Shown here: piece by piece, positions 52,184-60,326 of the stretch
Position numbering within the stretch: position 1 is the stretch's first letter
Layout: every line of letters begins with the position of its first letter
Source of the DNA: Roseburia sp. 1XD42-69
GTDB taxonomy: Bacteria > Bacillota > Clostridia > Lachnospirales > Lachnospiraceae
Assembly (NCBI RefSeq): GCF_003612565.1
Contig: NZ_RAZG01000007.1
Coordinates: forward strand, 1 to 64,000
Length of the DNA stretch: 64,000 nucleotides
Reading direction: 5' to 3'
Translations under genes and position numbers: made by a program
Notes under the pieces: generated by a model
Told to the model about the DNA's origin: nothing
The model's database searches: none
Seen by the model: the letters and a program-made list of their open reading frames with translations, nothing else

Positions 52184-53911
52184 ATGGAAGCAGGATTAAC
52201 GCTTGGCAGCCTATTTGACGGTATCGGCGGTTTCTGCTACGCAGCACAGCTAACGGGCAGGATAACGCCGATATGGGCCGCAGAGATTGAGCCGAGTTGT
52301 ATTGACATAACACGCTACCGATTCCCGGAAGTTATGCACGTTGGGAGCGTGACGGAGTTAAAAGGCGACGAAATACAACCCGTGGATATAATCACTTTCG
52401 GGAGTCCGTGCCAAGATTTAAGCATAGCAGGGCAGAGAAAGGGGTTAAAGGGCAACCGTTCCGGGTTGTTCATGGAAGCAATCAGAATCATAGAGGAAAT
52501 GAGGTTAGCAACAAATGGTAAATATCCAACTTTCATTATTTGGGAGAACGTACCCGGTGCTTTTTCATCAGCAGACGGAGCAGATTTTAGAGCCGTGCTT
52601 GAAAAAGTCACAAAAACCAGTATTCCAATGCCTGCAAGTGGCAGGTGGGCAACCGCAGGAATGGTTAGAGGGGGAGAGGTTGACGCAGCTTGGAGAGTGC
52701 TTGACGCTCAATTTTGGGGAGTACCCCAACGTAGAAAGAGAATCTACCTTGTCGGAGATTTTGGAGGACAACGTGCCGGAGAAATACTCTTTAAGTCCGA
52801 AAGCCTGCTTGGGTATCATACGAAGAGCAAAGGCGAAAGGGCGGAAGTTGCCGGAGAATCTACGGATAGCCTTAGAGCAGAAAATAGCGGAATAGGGGGG
52901 GAGATAATCGGGTTGGACTTTGCACACGCTGACAGCGTAGTAAGGACTTTCGAGGATAAGACCCCTACGTTATTACAGAATATGGGGAGTGCAGGCGGTC
53001 AAATACCTTGCGTAATGCACGAAAGGCGGACGGTGGCAGGCTTTACATATAACCAAGGCGGAGAGGGCAAGGGGTTAGGATTCGAGGAAGAAAAAGCACC
53101 TACCATTATGACAGGTGGCAGAGGGGCGGTATTCATGGAAAAGAAAAGTGTTATCCCCTTGCGTGATGAAGTGACCCGGAATAAGGCAAGCAACGGATTA
53201 GGCGTTGGGGAAGTCGGGGGACCATGCCCGACACTTACCACGGCGGACGTACACAGCGTTTTCTACGAAGCCTATCAGCACCACGGATATAGGGAAAGCA
53301 GCACAAGCGGTACGCTTACGGCAGACCAAAACAGCACCATAAGGGGCGATACGCCTTTAGTCTGCAAAGAGGTTAAATACTATGAGGGGCAGCAGTTCGG
53401 AAACTATAAGGAATCGGACGTTGCAGGAACGGTATTAGCAGGGCAGGCAAAAATAGTAAATAACGGTACGGGGATAATCGTTGAAAAGAATAGAAAAGCC
53501 TTTGAATTGAATCAGCATGGCGGATACAGGGAAACGGACGCAAGCGGAACATTGAGGGCAGCAGGGGGGGATTACGGCGGAGGGTCGGAAACAATCATAA
53601 CCGAGAGCCACAGGACAAAGGAGAATACCCCTAGCAAGCCAAGAAGCATAAAGGACATTCTGAAAAAGGCGGTGCAACGTGTTATCTATGTTATACGCCG
53701 ATTGACCCCGGTAGAGTGTGAGAGGTTGCAGGGATACCCGGATAACTGGACGAAATACGGCGCAGACGGCACGGAAATAGCCGATACGGCACGTTATAGG
53801 GCAATAGGTAATAGTATATGTGTCTTTTGTGCGGAAAGGGTGTATTTGGGGATTTTAGACGCATTGACGGAGGTATCAGAAAGTGAAAGAGAAAAGGAAA
53901 ACATTTTATAA
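52184..53911 (+). CDS. C5 cytosine DNA methyltransferase
   Basis: A 575-aa methyltransferase. Motif I is SLFDGIGGF (9-17), motif IV GSPCQDLS with catalytic C76, motif VI ENV (121-123) and motif VIII QRRKR (182-186); motifs IX-X lie near the C-terminus (RLTPVECERLQGYPD, RYRAIGNS). The stretch from about residue 240 to 490, in place of a compact target-recognition domain, holds at least six degenerate repeats ending in PTLL, PTIM, PTLT, GTLT, GTVL and GTLR. Several target sequences are possible. It probably protects phage DNA from host restriction; no endonuclease is adjacent. A second gene overlaps motifs VI-VIII in another frame. Confidence 0.9.
   Translation: MEAGLTLGSLFDGIGGFCYAAQLTGRITPIWAAEIEPSCIDITRYRFPEVMHVGSVTELKGDEIQPVDIITFGSPCQDLSIAGQRKGLKGNRSGLFMEAIRIIEEMRLATNGKYPTFIIWENVPGAFSSADGADFRAVLEKVTKTSIPMPASGRWATAGMVRGGEVDAAWRVLDAQFWGVPQRRKRIYLVGDFGGQRAGEILFKSESLLGYHTKSKGERAEVAGESTDSLRAENSGIGGEIIGLDFAHADSVVRTFEDKTPTLLQNMGSAGGQIPCVMHERRTVAGFTYNQGGEGKGLGFEEEKAPTIMTGGRGAVFMEKKSVIPLRDEVTRNKASNGLGVGEVGGPCPTLTTADVHSVFYEAYQHHGYRESSTSGTLTADQNSTIRGDTPLVCKEVKYYEGQQFGNYKESDVAGTVLAGQAKIVNNGTGIIVEKNRKAFELNQHGGYRETDASGTLRAAGGDYGGGSETIITESHRTKENTPSKPRSIKDILKKAVQRVIYVIRRLTPVECERLQGYPDNWTKYGADGTEIADTARYRAIGNSICVFCAERVYLGILDALTEVSESEREKENIL
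52515..52895 (+). CDS. overlapping gene inside the methyltransferase
   Basis: A 126-aa frame offset +1 from the methyltransferase. It opens MVNIQLSLFGRTYPVLF behind GAGG at 10 nt. The C-terminal half has a protein-like pattern: LSEILEDNVPEKYSLSPKA, followed by CLGIIRRAKAKGRKLPENLR, a clean amphipathic helix pair. I recall similar small phage proteins (SLFGKT..., LSxILE...YxLSxKACxGILRRAxKRGKxLP) from Firmicutes phages; this could not be checked here. The host frame stays constrained by motifs VI and VIII, so this would be true dual coding. Confidence 0.55.
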   Translation: MVNIQLSLFGRTYPVLFHQQTEQILEPCLKKSQKPVFQCLQVAGGQPQEWLEGERLTQLGECLTLNFGEYPNVERESTLSEILEDNVPEKYSLSPKACLGIIRRAKAKGRKLPENLRIALEQKIAE

Positions 53912-54077
53912 GACCGTGTTTCGGTATTGGACCAGGGAGAAGTTAAAGCCGTTTTTAATCAAGTTGTTTATTGTATCGTTGGTTGTTGCGGTTGGATTCT
54001 TTGCCTTTGCATGGTTAATGGCTTATTTGTTGGCGTGTGGGGAAGCAGCAGGATTAGGGCAGGGGTTGAGGGTATGA
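53883..54077 (+). CDS. small membrane protein, 64 aa
   Basis: A 64-aa protein with a basic N-terminus and one hydrophobic helix (about residues 25-50). GTG start with GGAGG 9 nt upstream, inside the last codons of the methyltransferase. Unknown. Confidence 0.5.
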   Translation: MKEKRKTFYKTVFRYWTREKLKPFLIKLFIVSLVVAVGFFAFAWLMAYLLACGEAAGLGQGLRV

Positions 54078-54340
54078 AAAAATGTAGTATTTGCGGTAAG
54101 CCTGCCTTGGAGGTCGTGGAAGTCTGCCCGGAATGTTTGCAGAGGGCAGCAGTTGACCCACGACAGATAAAGCGGTTAAAGCAGATTAGCAGCATTTTAA
54201 GCATTACGGCAGGGACCGACACGAACATAAAGGAGTGCATGGAAAGCATATTGGAGATTGCGGAGGGTTTGGAAAGGAGCGGTAGCATTGGCAAAGAAGA
54301 GCAGGAGGAAAAAGGGGCAGCAGTTCCCGAAAAGCAATAA
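54074..54340 (+). CDS. zinc-ribbon phage protein, 88 aa
   Basis: CSICGKP and CPECLQR give two CxxC pairs near the N-terminus, a zinc ribbon, followed by helices. ATGA overlap with the membrane protein selects the start. Unknown role. Confidence 0.6.
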   Translation: MKKCSICGKPALEVVEVCPECLQRAAVDPRQIKRLKQISSILSITAGTDTNIKECMESILEIAEGLERSGSIGKEEQEEKGAAVPEKQ

Positions 54341-54584
54341 GGTTACATACAACAAATACAAGCCGAACAGGCAGGCAAGGCGGTTAGGGATAAAGGCGGA
54401 AGAACCGCCAAAGCAGGAAGAGCCTAAGAGTGTATCCAAGGCGGAGGTATTGAGGGATAGGGTGCAGCAGGCAAAGGAAGCGGAAAGGCGGATAGTACCG
54501 CAGGGCATGACATACGGGGAATATCTGCAATATCTGAACGGAAAACGGCAGGAGTTGGAGGGGAAAAGGGCAAAATCCGAATAA
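54288..54584 (+). CDS. basic phage protein, 98 aa
   Basis: A strongly basic N-terminus (MAKKSRRKKGQQF if started at TTG, GGAG at 8 nt), then a charged helical region. Possibly nucleic-acid binding. Overlaps the previous gene by 53 nt. Confidence 0.5.
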   Translation: MAKKSRRKKGQQFPKSNKVTYNKYKPNRQARRLGIKAEEPPKQEEPKSVSKAEVLRDRVQQAKEAERRIVPQGMTYGEYLQYLNGKRQELEGKRAKSE

Positions 54585-54681
54585 TACTTATATAAGTATA
54601 CAGATTGTACAAAGAACGGCTATACTTATACAAGTATATTTGTGGATGTTTCCGGGTTGTATTTATACTTATATAAGTATA
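54584..54681. promoter_or_regulatory. palindromic sites 3, 4 and 5
   Basis: Cores ACTTATATAAGT at 54586-54597, ACTTATACAAGT at 54624-54635 and ACTTATATAAGT at 54667-54678, the last within an 18-bp perfect palindrome. Centres are 38 and 43 bp apart. They fill the 138-nt gap before the next gene and match the two sites before the Rep gene. Confidence 0.7.
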
Positions 54682-54722
54682 TAATAGAATCATCAAAGGA
54701 AAGCAAACGGAGGTAGCCGGAT

Positions 54723-54962
54723 ATGAAGAAAGAATACACATTCGAGGAATTGGGATATTTTGCAGAAAGGGAATGTAAGGCAATCAAGGACAGCTTGCAG
54801 GGGTACAGTTACATGAATTTTGATATTTCTTGGAGTAATTGGGCGGGTAATTGCACTCTGATAGTTGCCACCGATTACGAAGCAGAGGAAAAGGAAATAA
54901 AGGATTTCTTCTTACATTGTGCTTTAGGCATGATATTTCAGATTAAAAGGACGGTTGAATAG
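54723..54962 (+). CDS. hypothetical phage protein, 79 aa
   Basis: A 79-aa acidic protein with RBS GGAGG. First gene after the triple palindrome. No motif recognised. Confidence 0.5.
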   Translation: MKKEYTFEELGYFAERECKAIKDSLQGYSYMNFDISWSNWAGNCTLIVATDYEAEEKEIKDFFLHCALGMIFQIKRTVE

Positions 54963-55276
54963 CCGAAATAGCGGTTTATCCGCTATCAAGACAGGTCGGC
55001 AACCTGTTTTCTGACGAGGGCAAGCCAATAGCCGTAGCAGGGATAGAGTGAAAAAATAGCAGCGGGCACACCAAGCTAGAGAGTGTGTAGACGGTCAACA
55101 GGTTTTTCGTAATTTTTTAATGTGAAAAATTGCAACGCCTATCACAAATGCCGGAAAGGCGGTTGGATTCCATGATAAGGGGACCACCGAAACGAAAAGG
55201 CGGTTGCACATTTTATAGAGTGCAAGCCTTGGGGATTGTATAAAGTGTGCAAGCACACCTAAAGGAGGATAAGACA
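54963..55276 (+). ncRNA. structured non-coding stretch, possible phage RNA
   Basis: About 310 nt without a credible gene but with several hairpins: ATAGCGG/CCGCTAT (54968-54986), ACAGGT/ACCTGT with following T (54991-55010, may terminate the preceding gene), CACAC/GTGTG (55067-55087), TTGCAC/GTGCAA (55204-55225) and GTGTG/CACAC (55245-55258) right at the next RBS. AAAGGCGGTTG occurs twice near 55155 and 55197. Whether it is one RNA or several leader elements cannot be decided. Confidence 0.35.
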
Positions 55277-55606
55277 TTGGTAAAAGGGAATACGGTAAAA
55301 ATGCGTGTGGAGGATATGCCGTTTTACCACCGAAGAGGGGCGGAAAACGGGAATACCTACGTTTCTTTCGGGAAAGCGAAAAGGGGAGGTAACGAGCCGT
55401 ATTGTTACACACAGGAAAAACAGTGTGCGGGGCATATATGCCGTGTGCTGACCCCGGAAAAGGTAATAGATAAGGCGGTTGTTATCCGTGAGGACGGCAC
55501 GGTATGGGATATATGGTTAAGCAACTTTGAATCTTGGGAACTGATAGAGATTGAGAGGGAGGGAGGAAATGGCAGCGGGAAAAGTGGAAATGACGCAGGA
55601 GGATAA
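55277..55606 (+). CDS. hypothetical phage protein, 109 aa
   Basis: Starts at TTG with GGAGG 8 nt upstream; MVKGNTVKMRVEDMPF onward predicts a small beta-rich domain, ending in a Gly-rich tail. Overlaps the next gene by 38 nt. Unknown. Confidence 0.5.
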   Translation: MVKGNTVKMRVEDMPFYHRRGAENGNTYVSFGKAKRGGNEPYCYTQEKQCAGHICRVLTPEKVIDKAVVIREDGTVWDIWLSNFESWELIEIEREGGNGSGKSGNDAGG

Positions 55607-55838
55607 AGCGTATTTCAAAAATGGGGTAAAGACCCTATGCGGTATGGAATTGATTTTTGCAACCAAGGTTATCAATGAACCGGACATAAAAAAGATATTC
55701 ACGCAAGGCGACCTTGATTTTATGAATAAGGAGTTAGGCAGGCGGGCAGGGGCGATATTTGCAGGGATACTAAGAGGGTTTAAGAAAAAGGACTTTGCGG
55801 AAGTGCAGAAAATATTAACAGGAGGTAAGGAAGAATGA
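55569..55838 (+). CDS. hypothetical phage protein before parA
   Basis: An 89-aa helical protein, RBS GAGGGAGG. Its stop overlaps the parA start (ATGA), so it is translationally coupled with partition. No family recognised. Confidence 0.55.
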   Translation: MAAGKVEMTQEDKAYFKNGVKTLCGMELIFATKVINEPDIKKIFTQGDLDFMNKELGRRAGAIFAGILRGFKKKDFAEVQKILTGGKEE

Positions 55839-56587
55839 AAACTATTGCAGTTATCAACATGAAAGGCGGATGTGCCAAGACTACGACAACGGTAAATATG
55901 GCTCATATCTTAGCCAAGGACTACGGTAAAAAGGTATTGGTTATTGACAACGACAAGCAGGGCAATCTTTCCAAGGCTTGCGGTGTATGGAGTTATGAGA
56001 AGCCGAGCCTTGCGGATATTCTGACCGGGCAGCAGGGCATAGAATCCGTGACGCAGGAAACGAACATGGAGCGGTTAAAGGCGATTCCTGCAAATATGCA
56101 CCTTTTGACCGCTAACCTCATGGTAATTAAGGACGAGGAACGGCAGCAGGCAACCATATTAGCCGGGGAATTGGAAAAGGTAAAGGGCGAGTACGATTAT
56201 TGCATTATTGACTGTCCGCCGGATATAAATATTTCCGTTATCAATGCCCTTGTGGCAGCGGACGAGGTTATTATACCGATTAAGATTGACGGCTACGCCT
56301 TTGACGGCATGGACGAACTGGAAGAGCAGATAAACAACGCCAAACAGCTTAACCCGAAACTGAAATTGAGGGGTTGCCTTGTGACAATGTTCTATAACCG
56401 TGAGGTATGCAGGCAGGGGGAGGAATGGTTGCAGAATCAGCGTTACCCGGTATTTAAAACGCATATCCGCAGGACGGAAAAGGCGGACGAGGTTACTTTT
56501 ACAAATGAAAGCCTTATGGAGTATTCCCCACGTTCCGGGGCCGCAAGGGATTACAAGGCGTTTGTGCGTGAGTATTTGGAGGTTTAG
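55835..56587 (+). CDS. parA: ParA-type partition ATPase
   Basis: A 250-aa deviant Walker ATPase: KGGCAKTT (10-17), VIDNDKQGN and the DCPPDINI switch. It is the short form without an N-terminal HTH. With ParB it segregates low-copy replicons by nucleoid-bound gradients. The parB gene lies 1.36 kb downstream, separated by four small genes, which is unusual. RBS GGAGG. Confidence 0.9.
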   Translation: MKTIAVINMKGGCAKTTTTVNMAHILAKDYGKKVLVIDNDKQGNLSKACGVWSYEKPSLADILTGQQGIESVTQETNMERLKAIPANMHLLTANLMVIKDEERQQATILAGELEKVKGEYDYCIIDCPPDINISVINALVAADEVIIPIKIDGYAFDGMDELEEQINNAKQLNPKLKLRGCLVTMFYNREVCRQGEEWLQNQRYPVFKTHIRRTEKADEVTFTNESLMEYSPRSGAARDYKAFVREYLEV

Positions 56588-56588
56588 C

Positions 56589-56798
56589 ATGGGAGGGTAC
56601 AAGAATACAGAGGGATACCCCGACCCGACCGCAGGAATGGCGATACATGAGGTACAGAAAGAGGAAAGGCGGAAAGAGCATAACGAAGCCGTGAGTATGC
56701 TTATCACAATGCTAAAGCAGATAATCAGCCTTGCCGGGTTTGAGTTGGTCGGGCGTATCGTCTTAAAGGATAAGGAAACAGGAAAGGAGTACAGGTAA
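56589..56798 (+). CDS. small conserved-type phage protein, 69 aa
   Basis: A 69-aa protein opening MGGYKNTEGYPDPTAGMAI, a pattern I recall from small proteins of Firmicutes phages, then a helical segment. One base after parA; its stop overlaps the next start (TAATG). Function unknown. Confidence 0.6.
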   Translation: MGGYKNTEGYPDPTAGMAIHEVQKEERRKEHNEAVSMLITMLKQIISLAGFELVGRIVLKDKETGKEYR

Positions 56799-57253
56799 TG
56801 CTTATAAATTTAGAGGATTTGAAGAAACCCGAAGAGCAGAGGGCGGAACTTAAAAAGAGTATCTACCGTGCAAAGGGGCAGATAGAGAAGCAGACGGAAA
56901 ACCTCAAAGAGTTATTCGGGTTGATAAAGAAACGCCCGGACCTGCCAATAGTGGCAATGGTAGATAGTGAGATTGTGGCAGATGATGGTTGTTGCTACTG
57001 GATGGGAAGTTGGGGAAGCTGCCTTATTGATAAATATATTGTGCATGAGGATTACGGCGTTATCTTCTACGAAGAGGGAAAACCCGATACGGTCGATATT
57101 TTTGAAAAGTATTTTGACTATGCGGAATGTGGCATAGATGAAGAATTGCCGGACGAGGAAGCCTTACCACTAATGAGGGCAAAAGTTGATTCCTTGGATT
57201 GGAAAGAAGCGATTATAGTATATATCCAAGTGCCGGACGCTGAAATTTGTTAA
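56798..57253 (+). CDS. hypothetical phage protein, 151 aa
   Basis: A 151-aa acidic protein with a helical N-terminus (about 1-45) and a mixed domain containing CCYWMGSWGSC. Unknown. Confidence 0.55.
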   Translation: MLINLEDLKKPEEQRAELKKSIYRAKGQIEKQTENLKELFGLIKKRPDLPIVAMVDSEIVADDGCCYWMGSWGSCLIDKYIVHEDYGVIFYEEGKPDTVDIFEKYFDYAECGIDEELPDEEALPLMRAKVDSLDWKEAIIVYIQVPDAEIC

Positions 57254-57264
57254 GGAGGGAGAGT

Positions 57265-57507
57265 ATGGAGCGTAGACCTATTATCATGGTTGACACAAGC
57301 AATATGCCTACATTTTGCAGGAATCATTGTTGTAATGGAGATTGCAGCAGGCATATTTCTAAGGGCATGGCATATATGGGACCCTGCAAGTTTTCTTTGC
57401 TGAAAGATACCGAGGATTGCGAGGGGTACATATCAAGACGGAAAAAGACAATGCAGGAGATAAAACAGATTGAAAAGGAAATGGAGGAAGCAGGAATTGA
57501 AAGATAA
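57265..57507 (+). CDS. Cys-rich phage protein, 80 aa
   Basis: CRNHCCNGDC with a later PCKF and DCEGY, probably one or two zinc sites, followed by a C-terminal coiled helix (MQEIKQIEKEMEEA). RBS AAGGAGGGAG before this ATG. Confidence 0.55.
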   Translation: MERRPIIMVDTSNMPTFCRNHCCNGDCSRHISKGMAYMGPCKFSLLKDTEDCEGYISRRKKTMQEIKQIEKEMEEAGIER

Positions 57508-57937
57508 TAATTACACGGAGGAAGCAAAACAGGAATCCGTTACATTAGCAGGATTTAACCCGATAGAGATTGTACCAACGGTAAAGATTCCGTTAGATGA
57601 ATATAGGGCGTTTATCGAATTTAAGGTAAAGGGGCCGACCGTGGAAATTCCATTGGAAGTGTACGACAGGTTGAAAGATGATAATGTGCGTATGAATACG
57701 GAGATATGGGAATTGAGGGACCATATTAGAAATCTGAAAAACGAATTAGAAAGGAAGAGGGACCGGCAGGAGGAAATAGACAGACATACGGACATTGTTA
57801 CAAAAATGGTAGCTGATGAAATCACGGAAAAGGTAATGGAAGATTTATTACAGTTATCAGAAGAGCAGAAAAAAGAACTTAGGACAAAATGGCGTAGCGT
57901 GACCGATTCGGACACAGAAAAAAAGAAAGTGAGGTAA
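57497..57937 (+). CDS. coiled-coil phage protein upstream of parB
   Basis: About 146 aa if started at TTG (GGAGG 9 nt upstream). Two similar strands (VPTVKIPLDEYRAF and GPTVEIPLEVYDRL) form a short internal repeat and are followed by a long coiled coil. It ends 6 nt before parB and carries the VTDSDTE peptide also found at the start of the RecU-like protein. Confidence 0.55.
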   Translation: MKDNNYTEEAKQESVTLAGFNPIEIVPTVKIPLDEYRAFIEFKVKGPTVEIPLEVYDRLKDDNVRMNTEIWELRDHIRNLKNELERKRDRQEEIDRHTDIVTKMVADEITEKVMEDLLQLSEEQKKELRTKWRSVTDSDTEKKKVR

Positions 57938-57943
57938 TGGAGA

Positions 57944-59425
57944 ATGGCAGGATTTGACCTTAACAGTTTGCTGAATGGAAAGAGCAAAGGGGCAGCAGGA
58001 CAGAAGCAGGAAGCAGCGGTAGCAGGAACGGGGCCGGCAGAGGGGCAGGAAAGCAGTTTTGAGGTTGTAATGCTTGATGTAGAGGACTTAATGCCGAGCA
58101 AGGATAATTTCTACACAACCGAGGGAATAAACGAGTTGGCGGACGCTATCGAGTTGTCGGGCGGTATCGAGCAGAATTTAGTTGTAAAGCCGGAAGCACA
58201 CGGAAAGTATGAGGTTATCGCAGGACACCGCCGGAGATTGGCAGCGTTGAAACTGATAGGGGAGGGCAAGGAAGAGTATAGAAAAGTGCCGTGCCGTATC
58301 AAGCATGAATCCGACACCATAAAAGATAAGTTGAGCCTTATTCTTACCAACGCCACCGCAAGGGAATTGACCGATTGGGAAAAGGTGCAGCAGGCAAAGC
58401 AGTTAAAGGAACTTCTTACCGAGTATAAAAAGGCGTTGACGGAGGAAAACAAGGATAAGCCGAAAGAAGAGCGGGTAAGAATGGGGCGTATCCGTGAAAT
58501 CGTGGCACAAATGCTTAACACGTCTACTACGCAGATTGGCAGAATGGAAGCCATAGAAAACAACTTATCCCCGGAATTTAAGCAGGAGTTGGAAAAAGGC
58601 AATATCGGCATTTCTACCGCCCATGAACTTAGCAGGCTTGACGGGGAGGGGCAGGCAAAAGCCTATCAGCAGTACGAAGAAAAAGGGGAAATGCACATTA
58701 AGGACGTGAAGCAGGAGCAGAAAGCGGAAATCACGGACGAACAGGCGGAGCGTGTGCAAATGGCTATCACGGACGCTATAAAGGGAGAAGCCAACCGGGA
58801 TATTTTCAAGGCAAAGGATAATTTGGAGGGAATAGAAAAAATGCTTAGAAAGCATTTTGAAAGGACTTTCAAAGGCTCAAAAATCAACTTGGAGGACGGC
58901 AGGCATTTTGTTTACAGGTTTGCGGCAGAGGGAATAACGATTATCAATGAGGAATGGCAGAATTATTTGATTGAGTACGCCGACCTTGCGGGGATTGTAG
59001 CGTTGATGATTGAAAACGGCGATTTGGTTTATGACGATTCCCCGGAAGAAGTGCAGGGGGAAGCGGAGGACGCAGAGGGAGAAACCGGGGAAGCATTTAA
59101 CGGCATGAATGAGCCAACGGCAGCAGTTGAACCGCAGGGGGAAGAAAAGCCTTTGCCGGGGCAGCAGGATATGAGCGATTACCCGGATTATGTGCCGGAG
59201 GTACAGGAAAAGGGATTGAGTTTTACGGAATGGATTGCTAAAAAATACGGCATGGGTCAATATACGCTTATCGGAAAGGAGGTTAGGGCGGTCATAGCGT
59301 CCGTATTGGAAGCAAACAAAGGGAATATGCCTTGTCCGGCAGAATGGGAAAATAAAGTAACCAACGCCTTATCTGTTTGGGTATCGGGCAAGACAAAAGA
59401 GTATCAGCAGTATTTACAGAGTTAG
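57944..59425 (+). CDS. parB: ParB/RepB/Spo0J-family partition protein
   Basis: A 493-aa ParB. The N-terminal CTPase domain shows VEDLMPSKDNFYTTEGINEL, the GGIEQNLVVKP loop and AGHRRRLAALKLI; the central HTH region follows (IREIVAQMLNTSTTQIGRME). The C-terminus is long and acidic, then a compact last domain. Longer than chromosomal ParB, as in phage and plasmid versions. It should bind a centromere-like site; candidates are the AT-rich palindromes. Confidence 0.88.
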   Translation: MAGFDLNSLLNGKSKGAAGQKQEAAVAGTGPAEGQESSFEVVMLDVEDLMPSKDNFYTTEGINELADAIELSGGIEQNLVVKPEAHGKYEVIAGHRRRLAALKLIGEGKEEYRKVPCRIKHESDTIKDKLSLILTNATARELTDWEKVQQAKQLKELLTEYKKALTEENKDKPKEERVRMGRIREIVAQMLNTSTTQIGRMEAIENNLSPEFKQELEKGNIGISTAHELSRLDGEGQAKAYQQYEEKGEMHIKDVKQEQKAEITDEQAERVQMAITDAIKGEANRDIFKAKDNLEGIEKMLRKHFERTFKGSKINLEDGRHFVYRFAAEGITIINEEWQNYLIEYADLAGIVALMIENGDLVYDDSPEEVQGEAEDAEGETGEAFNGMNEPTAAVEPQGEEKPLPGQQDMSDYPDYVPEVQEKGLSFTEWIAKKYGMGQYTLIGKEVRAVIASVLEANKGNMPCPAEWENKVTNALSVWVSGKTKEYQQYLQS

Positions 59426-59435
59426 GCGGTGCAGT

Positions 59436-59771
59436 ATGGGCCGTATCGAGTATAGGGAGGGAATCATATATTACGGTGGCAGCAGGGCAGGAACGGAGTT
59501 AGAAACGGTTATACTTGTCCTGTCTGCCACGGGCAGGAAAACAGTAAGTGAAACGTGCGATTTACTGAATCAGTTAATGCAATCCTTTGATGATACTATG
59601 GCAAGCCTAAAGGATGTTATGGAGGGAATAGGCGGATTGTTGGAGGTATCACAAGATATTTGCGAATCCTGCAAGGGCAGGAGGACACGGCACGGCAGCA
59701 GGATTAAGGCAGGAAAGCCAAGAAAAGCGGTAGCAAGTATCAAATGGCATGAGAAATACAGACCGCCATAA
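59436..59771 (+). CDS. hypothetical phage protein, 111 aa
   Basis: A helical middle part (about 38-75) and a basic C-terminus (CKGRRTRHGSRIKAGKPRK), possibly nucleic-acid binding. Unknown. Confidence 0.55.
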   Translation: MGRIEYREGIIYYGGSRAGTELETVILVLSATGRKTVSETCDLLNQLMQSFDDTMASLKDVMEGIGGLLEVSQDICESCKGRRTRHGSRIKAGKPRKAVASIKWHEKYRPP

Positions 59772-59789
59772 AAGAAAGGATATGCAATT

Positions 59790-60269
59790 ATGAAAAATTT
59801 GGAAGTGGAAGCAATCTTAAAGTTTTACAGATATGTTGACCTTGATATAAAGGTGGCGAGTGAGTGGCTAGAGCAGTACGAAGCCGGGTATAATCCGCTT
59901 GGGGCCGTTGTCTATGACGGTATGCCCCACGGTAACACTCTATCCGATTCCACGGCTCTACTTGCCGTAAAATTGGCGGAAGCTGACACAAGGGAGAGTA
60001 TCGACACTCTGAAAAAGAGGATTAAGGAGTTGAAAAAACTTAGGACGGAGATTTTCAAGGAAATTTCAGCACTTACGCCGATACATAAAACCATTATCAG
60101 CGGATTCTACATAAAAGGTCAAAAATGGGAACGCATAGCGGAACAAATTAGTTACAGTGTAAGGCAGAGTAAAAATATAAGGTGCGTTGCCTTGGAAGCC
60201 TTGGGCGGAAAATTTGCAAGAAATAGGAATATTTCACGAAGCAAAATTATAGGCGAAATCATCAAGTAA
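59790..60269 (+). CDS. ArpU/sigma-like late transcription activator
   Basis: A 159-aa protein with a coiled helix (STALLAVKLAEADTRES, then KKRIKELKKLRTEI) and a sigma-region-4-like HTH (HKTIISGFYIKGQKWERIAE, then SVRQSKNIRCVALEAL). This is the layout of ArpU/RinA-type activators that switch on the packaging operon. It lies immediately before the late promoter and terminase genes, the usual place. Confidence 0.72.
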   Translation: MKNLEVEAILKFYRYVDLDIKVASEWLEQYEAGYNPLGAVVYDGMPHGNTLSDSTALLAVKLAEADTRESIDTLKKRIKELKKLRTEIFKEISALTPIHKTIISGFYIKGQKWERIAEQISYSVRQSKNIRCVALEALGGKFARNRNISRSKIIGEIIK

Positions 60270-60297
60270 AGATTGCCCGCCATTGCCCGATTTTTTG

Positions 60298-60306
60298 TGA
60301 TATAAT
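60298..60306 (+). promoter_or_regulatory. extended -10 late promoter
   Basis: TGATATAAT is a perfect extended -10 with no -35 match at the right distance, as expected for an activator-dependent promoter. Confidence 0.5.
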
Positions 60307-60326
60307 GCAAAAGTAAAATACCGCAG

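Noticed and set aside
52568-52927. Minus-strand frame across the methyltransferase overlap
   Set aside because: No RBS and no protein-like pattern, unlike the plus-strand +1 frame.
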